A DNA stretch of 20,842 nucleotides, taken from assembly GCA_045631075.1 (NCBI GenBank), contig JAZQUC010000116.1:1-20842 (forward strand). The letters run 5' to 3'. Of the stretch, positions 14,916-20,842 are shown in pieces. Numbering within the stretch: the first letter of the stretch is position 1; each line of letters starts with the position of its first letter. The stretch comes from Fimenecus sp045631075 (GTDB lineage Bacteria > Bacillota > Clostridia > Oscillospirales > Acutalibacteraceae). The translations under genes were made by a program, and so were the position numbers. The notes under the pieces were generated by a model, which saw only the letters and a list, made by a program, of their open reading frames with translations, was not told the DNA's origin and made no database searches.

Positions 14916-15824
14916 ATGGATTATTTAATGTCGATAGTCGAAAAAGAAATGAACACCAAAGTTAAAGGTGTGTATCCAATCGGAAGTGGTGCAACGGCAT
15001 CTTGCTATTGTGTTGAACTTTTTGAATATCCTTTTAAAATTGTCGTAAAAACAAGTCCGCATTATGAATTGATGCATGAGGAAATGAAAATGAACAATTA
15101 TATTAGAGAGCGAGTTCATTTCAAAATTCCTGAAACATATTTCATAGCAAAAAATAATAATATGTCATATCTTGGAATGGAATATATTGAAGGTATCAGC
15201 GGTAGAGTTTTAAGATTAAATCAGGTAAATGATAAACATCATCTTGCAGATAATATTCTAAAATGTTTTATTGATATGCAAAGTGTTACAAACGATAAAT
15301 ATGGTTCATTTAATAACCCCAATTATTCAAGTTGGAATGAATATTATTATGACTTATTTTCTAAAATTTATAATTTTGCATCACAAAAGTACAATAACGG
15401 TGAGTTAGATAAAAAGACTATCAAAGCACTAAATTGTATAAAGAATAACTTTGATGAAATATTTTCAAATGTGGGCAATAAAGCTGTTCTTTCTCATGGT
15501 GACTTTTGGACTCCGAATATGATTTTTGATATAAAAAAATCAGAAATAGCAGGTGTAGTTGACCCTTTCAAGACACGATTTGTCGAACCTGAATATGAAT
15601 TTTTTTGTTTGACATTAGGTCTTGGAAAAAAATTAAAGCTTTATAAAAAATATAAAAAGCAATTTAATGTATCAAAATATTGCGACTTAAAAGTTGAGCT
15701 TTATGCACTTTGTAATGAGATTGATTGGTGGATTAACTTAGATGAAATTGACACAATCGGTTACATAAAAATGAGAGCAAGAAAACTTATACGACAAATG
15801 AAAAAACATAAATTAAAGAGGTAG
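14916..15824 (+). CDS. APH/choline kinase-fold phosphotransferase (fructosamine kinase-like)
   Basis: A 302-residue protein-kinase-like phosphotransferase. It has a Gly-rich loop-like IGSGATASCYCVE (about 22-34), IVVKTS with the ATP-binding lysine, the hinge LGMEYIEG, the catalytic motif LSHGDFWTPNMIFD (H194, D196, N201) and the magnesium aspartate in GVVDPFKTRFVEPEYEF (D216). HGDxW-type motifs occur in fructosamine-3-kinase and aminoglycoside phosphotransferase relatives. The substrate is unknown; antibiotic resistance should not be assumed. It is cotranscribed with the pseudouridine synthase (2-base gap, AAGGA upstream). Its C-terminus is strongly basic (RARKLIRQMKKHKLKR), and its stop codon lies inside the terminator stem. 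Confidence 0.8.
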   Translation: MDYLMSIVEKEMNTKVKGVYPIGSGATASCYCVELFEYPFKIVVKTSPHYELMHEEMKMNNYIRERVHFKIPETYFIAKNNNMSYLGMEYIEGISGRVLRLNQVNDKHHLADNILKCFIDMQSVTNDKYGSFNNPNYSSWNEYYYDLFSKIYNFASQKYNNGELDKKTIKALNCIKNNFDEIFSNVGNKAVLSHGDFWTPNMIFDIKKSEIAGVVDPFKTRFVEPEYEFFCLTLGLGKKLKLYKKYKKQFNVSKYCDLKVELYALCNEIDWWINLDEIDTIGYIKMRARKLIRQMKKHKLKR

Positions 15825-15842
15825 TTTCCTACCTCTTTTACT
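15815..15842. terminator. Terminator hairpin between convergent genes, overlapping the kinase stop codon
   Basis: AAAGAGGTAG (15815-15824) and CTACCTCTTT (15829-15838) form a perfect 10-bp stem with a TTTC loop. It is followed on the plus strand by TACTTTTATT and is usable for the minus strand too. Confidence 0.83.
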
Positions 15843-15843
15843 T

Positions 15844-17247
15844 TTATTCATATCCTAATTTTTTTAGAATTACAGGGTCACAGGTATTCTCTGCAACTGA
15901 GCCAATTTCCTGCCAGATTTTATCTGCTTTTTCCTTCCATTCTTGGAAATCTTCATAGTTTGCAGGATATTTATCATACAATGCACCAACCTGTGTACTG
16001 TACATAAGACCTTTTACAAGTTTTGCAATTGTTGTTGGTTTAAGGTTCTTTTTAGCAATACCTGTCAGGATACCCTTAACAATTCCTGCAATATCATTTG
16101 TATCAAGCACAAGGCCTGTATCCATACCACCAAGAATTTTTTCACTGAACATAATATCATTCTTAAAAAGAAATTCTGCTTCATCATAGTCCATTGAAAT
16201 AATACCCATAAGAAGTGGTCGCATTGAGTCAAAATCCTTGCCCTGTGCTACCATATATCTTTTGTTGATACTCCACATTCTTTCTTTTGTAAGGAATTTA
16301 TCTGATTTTAAGAGATTTGAAATTACTTCAACAGCAATTTCACCTGCAACAAGTGATGATGTGCAACCTTCACCGCAAGTAGGTTTAGTGTGACAAGCAG
16401 CATCACCAAGTGTGATAAATCCGTCATCAACAAGAGAATATACAGAAGTATGATATGGTGTCATTCCCTTTTCGATTCGTTCAACCTTATATTCAGGGAA
16501 ACTTACATTCTTCATAAAATCTTCTTTAAAAATTTCTTCAGCATAATTATAACCGTAGAATGCACCAATACCAAGAATAGCACCGTTAGGATTATCTGAT
16601 GGTGCCGACCATGATTTATATTGCATAAAGAAACCATCTAAATCTCTTGGATTAAAATCATTTTTAAGGTATTCGGCATAATAAAGAACAACATAGAGAA
16701 TGTCTTTATTTGTAAGTTTAAAATTGCCTACAACAGAATTATCAGGAAGTTTTGTACGAGCAACAGCAGGAATACCTGAACAATCAGCAACAATTCGGGC
16801 ATATGCTTCATTTTCACCATCAGTAGTTTTATATTTAGCACCGATAATTCTATTATTTTCATCTTTAATGAAATCAGTAAAAGATGCACCATAAATTGTT
16901 TCAGCACCTGCAACCTTTGCTCGTTCAGCCATTGACATTATGTAATCGTGCTTATGCAAACCGATAACAGGAGCTTCAGCACAGGCTTTTGGATATTTAC
17001 CATAAGGTGAAATCATTGTTGAATGAGCAAAACTAAATTCGCGTAATGGGTCACCTTCTTCTGGAATTACAAGGTCAAACTTTTCCATATCAATCTTTCC
17101 CATATGGAAAACATCATATTCCCTTGAAACATCGTCAGGCTGATTTTTTTCAATTACAAGAACTTTAAATCCTTGTTTTGCCATCTGGTATGCAAACCAA
17201 CATCCTGTTGTTGATGCACCAACAATAAAGACATCATATTTTTTCAT
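15844..17247 (-). CDS. Geranylgeranyl reductase-like FAD-dependent oxidoreductase
   Basis: A 467-residue flavoprotein. The N-terminal FAD-binding Rossmann motif is VFIVGASTTGCWFAYQMAKQGFKVLVIEK, where GASTTG replaces the usual GxGxxG but the glycine spacing and distal acidic E remain. A second FAD motif near 290 is GDAACHTKPTCGEGCTSSLVAGEIA, characteristic of the geranylgeranyl reductase (GGR) family, which saturates double bonds of isoprenoid chains. The C-terminal third (about 340-467) is largely helical and family-specific. GAAGGA precedes the ATG. It lies 21 bases downstream of ispE on the same strand, so its substrate may be an isoprenoid lipid or quinone, but this is inference. No membrane helix is evident. 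Confidence 0.78.
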   Translation of the reverse strand: MKKYDVFIVGASTTGCWFAYQMAKQGFKVLVIEKNQPDDVSREYDVFHMGKIDMEKFDLVIPEEGDPLREFSFAHSTMISPYGKYPKACAEAPVIGLHKHDYIMSMAERAKVAGAETIYGASFTDFIKDENNRIIGAKYKTTDGENEAYARIVADCSGIPAVARTKLPDNSVVGNFKLTNKDILYVVLYYAEYLKNDFNPRDLDGFFMQYKSWSAPSDNPNGAILGIGAFYGYNYAEEIFKEDFMKNVSFPEYKVERIEKGMTPYHTSVYSLVDDGFITLGDAACHTKPTCGEGCTSSLVAGEIAVEVISNLLKSDKFLTKERMWSINKRYMVAQGKDFDSMRPLLMGIISMDYDEAEFLFKNDIMFSEKILGGMDTGLVLDTNDIAGIVKGILTGIAKKNLKPTTIAKLVKGLMYSTQVGALYDKYPANYEDFQEWKEKADKIWQEIGSVAENTCDPVILKKLGYE

Positions 17248-17268
17248 AATAATCCTTCTCCCCTGTAT

Positions 17269-18132
17269 TTAAATCTCCATAATTCCTGTTTTTGCAGGTT
17301 TACAAAGATAAACATTATCATACTTTTTTGATAATTTTTCATAAGCATCTTCAGCATTTTCCCTATTACTGAAAATTCCATAAACTGTTGGCCCACTACC
17401 ACTCATAACACAAGCATCAGCACCTGATTTTCTCATAACACCTTTAATATGTGGACGTTTAGGCACTTCAACAGCCTGTTCAAACACATTACCACACAAT
17501 TTACATATTTTATTATAGTCGCCATCTGCAACAGCATCAATCATTGAAATTCTATCAAGATGACGAACACGATTAAGTGCGTCAAATTCTGCATATGCTT
17601 CAGGTGTTGAAACATCCTGGTCAGGTTTACAAAGAACAATAAAACAATCTGGTAAATCCTTAACAGGAGCAATAATGGTGCCTGTTCCAAGTGCAATTGC
17701 AGTTCCACCAACAAGGCTGAAAGGAATATCGGCGCCAACCTTTGCACCAATTTCGCAAAGTTCTTTTGTTGAAAGATTTTTATTATAAATTTTATTAAGA
17801 CAATATAACACGGCAGCTCCATCAGCACTGCCTCCTGCTGTACCTGCTGCCATTGGAATTGCTTTTTCGATTTCGATAGTAATTCCTCTGTCACTTATAG
17901 AAAGTGAATCAAAAAAGGCAACAGCGCATTTATATACAATATTTTTTTCATTACAAGGAACACCATCTGTATCGCATTTGATTACAATTTTATTTTCGTC
18001 GTTTTTATTTACTGAAACAGTATCATACAAGTCAACAGACTGCATAATCATAAAAAGCGAATGATAACCGTTATCAAGTTTTTTAAGAATATCAAGCATA
18101 AGATTGATTTTTGCAGCAGCTTTAACCTTCAT
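17269..18132 (-). CDS. ispE: 4-diphosphocytidyl-2-C-methyl-D-erythritol kinase (IspE)
   Basis: A 287-residue GHMP kinase that phosphorylates CDP-methylerythritol in the MEP route to isopentenyl diphosphate. It starts KVKAAAKINLMLDILKKLDNGYHSL, the IspE N-terminal signature (catalytic and substrate residues in KIN and GYH). The GHMP ATP loop is PMAAGTAGGSADGAA, slightly different from the usual PxGxGLGGGSSxAA. GAKVGADIPFSLVGGTAIALGTG and a late MSGSGPTVYG complete the family motifs. ATG at 18132 is preferred over 18138, because GGAG lies 8 bases before it and 18138 sits too close. The frame overlaps the upstream PHP gene (ATGA at 18135-18138), so the two are coupled. Confidence 0.93.
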   Translation of the reverse strand: MKVKAAAKINLMLDILKKLDNGYHSLFMIMQSVDLYDTVSVNKNDENKIVIKCDTDGVPCNEKNIVYKCAVAFFDSLSISDRGITIEIEKAIPMAAGTAGGSADGAAVLYCLNKIYNKNLSTKELCEIGAKVGADIPFSLVGGTAIALGTGTIIAPVKDLPDCFIVLCKPDQDVSTPEAYAEFDALNRVRHLDRISMIDAVADGDYNKICKLCGNVFEQAVEVPKRPHIKGVMRKSGADACVMSGSGPTVYGIFSNRENAEDAYEKLSKKYDNVYLCKPAKTGIMEI

Positions 18133-18134
18133 AA

Positions 18135-18959
18135 TCATCTCTCCATTTCAATTTTCATTTCTAATGGTGTTCTTTTTTGGAAGAATGTAATACTGTCAAA
18201 TCCTGCTTCCAAGGCTGCAGAATATGCCATATCAATATCAGCGGCAAGATGTTCAGCATAATGAGCATCAGAACCAACTGATACATATTTACCACCAAGT
18301 TCCTTAAATCTTTTTAAAATATCAACCTCAGGTGAAAGTTTATTAAGAGGTTGACGAAGTGCAGCAGTATTGATTTCCAGTGCTTTATTACCTTTTGCTG
18401 CAAGAGTTAATATTTCATCAATTTGGTCCTTGAACTTATCAAGATTGATATCAAGATTTGATTTTGAATAAAAATATCTCAATGGATAAGTGAGATGAGT
18501 CAAAACATCAAAATTACCCCAATTAAGCATTTCGATAATTGCATTAAAGTATTCGTAAAGAAGTTTTTCAGCCTCATCTAATGAAAGATTTTCCATAAAG
18601 TAAAAATCTTCACCACCACGCAAATTATGAACAGAACCTAAAACAATATCAAAATCATGTGATTTCAAAATCTTTTCTGCTGTTTCAATATCATAAGCAG
18701 GTTGTCCTAATTCAATACCATTAAGAACAAGAAGTTTACCCTTAAATGCTGAACGAACTTTTGAAATTTCAAAAAATCCCTGAAAAATTCTTTTATCATA
18801 AGTAGGGTCACCACGAAACTGGTCAACTTCACAATGGTCTGTGAAAGCAACGGCTCTTAATTCAAGAAATTCAGCTTTTTCACAAAAGAATGTTGCAGAA
18901 TGATTTCCGTCAAACGAGTTATCAGTATGAACATGTAAATCAACAATATTTTTATACAT
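18135..18959 (-). CDS. PHP-domain phosphoesterase, histidinol-phosphatase-like
   Basis: A 274-residue metal-dependent phosphoesterase with the PHP fold. It has DLHVHTDNS (H9, H11), AFTDHCE (D41, H42), GIELGQP, LGSVHNL, LTHLTYP and a late GSDAHYAEHLA, matching the metal-site pattern of HisK-type histidinol phosphatases. Such proteins may act in histidine biosynthesis or on other phosphate esters; no other his gene is near, so the substrate is open. The frame extends to 18977, but that ATG is inside the GGGAGGGG ribosome binding site, so 18959 is chosen. Its TGA overlaps the first possible ATG of ispE, making it the first gene of the PHP-ispE-flavoprotein operon. Confidence 0.82.
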   Translation of the reverse strand: MYKNIVDLHVHTDNSFDGNHSATFFCEKAEFLELRAVAFTDHCEVDQFRGDPTYDKRIFQGFFEISKVRSAFKGKLLVLNGIELGQPAYDIETAEKILKSHDFDIVLGSVHNLRGGEDFYFMENLSLDEAEKLLYEYFNAIIEMLNWGNFDVLTHLTYPLRYFYSKSNLDINLDKFKDQIDEILTLAAKGNKALEINTAALRQPLNKLSPEVDILKRFKELGGKYVSVGSDAHYAEHLAADIDMAYSAALEAGFDSITFFQKRTPLEMKIEMER

Positions 18960-18988
18960 AAAAAGGACCCCTCCCAATATCTGTTAAT

Positions 18989-19018
18989 ATTTTACTACAC
19001 TTCAATATATTATTTCAA
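18989..19018 (-). promoter_or_regulatory. Putative promoter of the PHP-ispE operon
   Basis: On the minus strand, TTGAAA (19018-19013), an 18-bp spacer, then TAAAAT (18994-18989). Moderate match to consensus. Confidence 0.4.
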
Positions 19019-19047
19019 TAACAAATAAAATATATTTCATAAAGATG

Positions 19048-19076
19048 TTCACTTTTTTTCATATTTATGATAGAAT
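19048..19076 (+). promoter_or_regulatory. Putative promoter of the ACT-domain/UPF0210 pair
   Basis: TTCACT (19048-19053), a 17-bp spacer, then TAGAAT (19071-19076), with GGAGG about 16 bases downstream of the -10. Confidence 0.55.
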
Positions 19077-19106
19077 ATCATCAAATTATTTTGGAGGTAA
19101 ACAAAA

Positions 19107-19376
19107 ATGAGAGGTATAATCACCGTTGTAGGTAAAGATATGGTTGGTATTCTTGCAAAAGTTTCAGGCGTATGTGCTGAAAACAGTGTTAATGTTATTG
19201 AAGTATCACAGTCAATTTTACAGGATATGTTCTGTATGATTATGCTTGTTGATGTTGAAAAATCAACAGTTCCATTTACTGAATTTTCAGATAAAGTTAC
19301 TGCTATCGGTAAGGAAATGTCACTTTCTATTCACGTAATGCACGAAGATATCTTTAATTCGATGCACAGAATATAA
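19107..19376 (+). CDS. ACT-domain protein, UPF0237 family
   Basis: An 89-residue protein that is a single ACT domain of the UPF0237 type. It has RGIITVVGKDMVGILAKVSGVCAENSVNVIEVSQSILQDMFCMIMLVDV, the beta-alpha-beta start, then a second helix and strand ending in HVMHEDIFNSMHRI. The motif GKDMVGI..VSGVCAENSVNV matches domains that sense amino acids or small ligands. The length is normal for the family. GGAGG lies about 9 bases before the start. It is followed after 14 bases by the UPF0210 gene; this pairing is common in Firmicutes, and the two proteins probably work together. The ligand is unknown. Confidence 0.88.
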   Translation: MRGIITVVGKDMVGILAKVSGVCAENSVNVIEVSQSILQDMFCMIMLVDVEKSTVPFTEFSDKVTAIGKEMSLSIHVMHEDIFNSMHRI

Positions 19377-19390
19377 TTTGAGGTATTAAA

Positions 19391-20746
19391 ATGATAAATA
19401 CACACGATATACTTGAAACAATAAATATGATTCAGGATGAAAATCTTGATATCAGAACAATTACAATGGGTATTTCCCTTCTTGATTGTTGTACAGGTGA
19501 TGCAAAGTCAACTTGTGACAAAATCTATGAGAAAATGACCCGAAAAGCTGAAAACCTTGTTAAGACAGGTGAAGATATTGAAAAGGAATACGGTATTCCT
19601 ATTATCAATAAAAGAATTTCTGTAACACCTATTTCCATGATACTTGCATCAGGCAAGGGTGACCCTGTTATGTATGCAAAAACACTTGAAAGAGTTGCAC
19701 AGACAGTTGGTGTAAACTTTATAGGTGGTTATTCTGCACTTGTACAAAAAGGTTTTGCCGCAGGTGACGAAGCACTTATCCGTAGTATTCCTGAAGCCCT
19801 TGATGTTACTGAACACATTTGCTCATCTGTTAATATCGGTTCAACAAAGGCTGGTATCAACATGGATGCTGTGAAAATGATGGGACAGATTATCAAGGAA
19901 TCAGCAGAAATTACTGCAAACAAAGGTTGTATCGGACCTGCAAAGCTTGTTGTATTCTGTAACGCTCCTGAAGATAACCCATTTATGGCAGGTGCTTTCC
20001 ATGGTGTTGGTGAGCCCGACTGCGTAATCAATGTTGGTGTATCAGGACCTGGTGTTGTTCGTTCTGCAATTTCAAAAATTCCTGATGCAAATATCACAGA
20101 AGTAGCAGATATGGTAAAGCGTACTGCATTTAAAATTACAAGAATGGGTCAGCTTGTTGCTTGTGAAGCATCAAAACGCCTTGGTGTACCATTTGGTATT
20201 GTTGACTTATCTCTTGCTCCTACTCCTGCAATCGGTGACTCTGTTGCATATATTCTTGAGGAAATGGGTCTTGAGCAATGCGGTGCACACGGTACAACTG
20301 CTTGTCTTGCACTTCTTAATGACGCAGTCAAAAAAGGTGGCGTTATGGCTTCTTCTCACGTTGGTGGACTTTCAGGTGCATTCATTCCAGTTTCTGAAGA
20401 TGCAGGTATGATTGCAGCTGCTACAAGTGGTGCATTGACAATTGAAAAGCTTGAAGCAATGACTTGTGTTTGCTCTGTTGGTCTTGATATGATTATCGTA
20501 CCTGGTGACACAACTGCTGAAGTACTTTCAGGCATTATTGCTGACGAAGCAGCAATTGGTATGGTTAACTCAAAGACAACTGCAGTAAGACTTATTCCTG
20601 CAATTGGTAAGGGTATTGGTGATACACTTAATTTCGGTGGACTTTTAGGATATGGTCCTGTTATGAAATTAAATACTGCATCTCCAGCTAAATTCATTAA
20701 TCGTGGTGGTCGAATCCCAGCACCATTACAGAGCTTGAAAAACTAA
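19391..20746 (+). CDS. UPF0210 (DUF711, PFL-family) protein
   Basis: A 451-residue conserved protein of unknown biochemical function. It starts INTHDILETINMIQDENLDIRTITMGISLLDC, typical of UPF0210, and contains conserved Gly-rich segments such as SVNIGSTKAGINMDAVKMMG, FHGVGEPDCVINVGVSGPGVVRSAI and EEMGLEQCGAHGTTACLALLNDAVKKGGVMASSHVGGLSGAFIPVSEDAGM. It ends with INRGGRIPAPLQSLKN, also conserved. The family is noted as having a fold related to pyruvate formate-lyase-like enzymes, but no activity is established. GAGGT lies about 7 bases before the start. It is coupled to the UPF0237 ACT gene, which may be its regulatory subunit (inference). Length matches the family. Confidence 0.9.
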   Translation: MINTHDILETINMIQDENLDIRTITMGISLLDCCTGDAKSTCDKIYEKMTRKAENLVKTGEDIEKEYGIPIINKRISVTPISMILASGKGDPVMYAKTLERVAQTVGVNFIGGYSALVQKGFAAGDEALIRSIPEALDVTEHICSSVNIGSTKAGINMDAVKMMGQIIKESAEITANKGCIGPAKLVVFCNAPEDNPFMAGAFHGVGEPDCVINVGVSGPGVVRSAISKIPDANITEVADMVKRTAFKITRMGQLVACEASKRLGVPFGIVDLSLAPTPAIGDSVAYILEEMGLEQCGAHGTTACLALLNDAVKKGGVMASSHVGGLSGAFIPVSEDAGMIAAATSGALTIEKLEAMTCVCSVGLDMIIVPGDTTAEVLSGIIADEAAIGMVNSKTTAVRLIPAIGKGIGDTLNFGGLLGYGPVMKLNTASPAKFINRGGRIPAPLQSLKN

Positions 20747-20764
20747 AATTTCATATAAAACATT

Positions 20765-20798
20765 AAGGGTAGTAACTTTTTACGGTTACTACCCTTTT
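20765..20798. terminator. Terminator after the UPF0210 gene
   Basis: Stem AAGGGTAGTAAC (20765-20776) and GTTACTACCCTT (20785-20796), perfect over 12 bp, with an 8-base loop and a short T run. It probably also serves the convergent gene to the right. Confidence 0.85.
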
Positions 20799-20805
20799 GG
20801 TTATT

Positions 20806-20841
20806 TTAATATGATTCAACAAGTTCTTCGTCGAATGATAC
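20806..20841 (-). CDS. Possible C-terminal end of a convergent gene (truncated)
   Basis: On the minus strand the last bases read in frame as VSFDEELVESY followed by TAA. The acidic, gene-like codon pattern and the position right after a terminator suggest the end of a gene whose body lies beyond the right edge. Only 11 codons are visible, so no product can be named. Confidence 0.45.
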   Translation of the reverse strand, partial: VSFDEELVESY

Positions 20842-20842
20842 C

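Noticed and set aside
14916..15824. Aminoglycoside resistance gene
   Set aside because: It has the APH/choline-kinase fold motifs, but the family is broad and the sequence and its housekeeping neighbour give no sign of drug resistance or mobility.

Overview
The window is AT-rich, densely packed DNA from a low-GC Gram-positive bacterium. It has AGGAGG-type ribosome binding sites, sigma-A-like promoters, SAC/AAC-type lipobox lipoproteins, a cohesin-domain surface protein, a rubredoxin-fused flavoprotein and the MEP isoprenoid pathway. Together these suggest an anaerobic member of the Clostridia, plausibly a gut or rumen lineage related to Ruminococcaceae/Oscillospiraceae or Lachnospiraceae. That placement is inferred from gene content only. 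No insertion sequence, prophage, CRISPR array, tRNA or rRNA was seen.

Layout. Positions 1-518 hold the 3' end of an acyl-CoA ligase gene, closed by a strong terminator. Positions 661-2001 encode a membrane-embedded M28-type metallopeptidase. Positions 2169-6924 are a complete branched-chain amino acid ABC importer operon (livJ-livH-livM-livG-livF), with a strong hairpin between livJ and livH and a cytidylate-kinase-like gene attached at its 3' end. On the minus strand, 7760-9394 encodes an NhaC-type Na+/H+ antiporter. Divergent from it is a flavin reductase/rubredoxin fusion of the Hrb type (9569-10177). Next comes a minus-strand block: a membrane-anchored cohesin protein, then a polar amino acid ABC importer (ATPase, permease, binding protein; transcribed 13245 to 11011), then an unrecognised membrane protein. 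A plus-strand pair follows: an RluA-type pseudouridine synthase and an APH-fold kinase (13951-15824). A minus-strand operon (18959 to 15844) encodes a PHP phosphoesterase, IspE and a geranylgeranyl-reductase-like flavoprotein. The window ends with the UPF0237 ACT-domain/UPF0210 pair (19107-20746) and the last codons of a convergent gene.

The genes suggest amino acid and peptide nutrition (two amino acid importers, a peptidase, an ACT-domain protein), ion homeostasis and oxygen/NO defence, and isoprenoid synthesis and tailoring.

The most striking observation is the binding protein of the polar amino acid importer (12448-13245). Its two sequence halves are in the reverse of the family order. 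The part that normally forms the C-terminal half follows the lipoprotein signal directly, and the part that normally forms the N-terminal half ends the protein. It reads as a natural circular permutation of an SBP_bac_3 protein, in an otherwise normal operon. A second oddity is the M28 peptidase, which has two transmembrane hairpins, one of them inserted between the first two zinc-ligand motifs.
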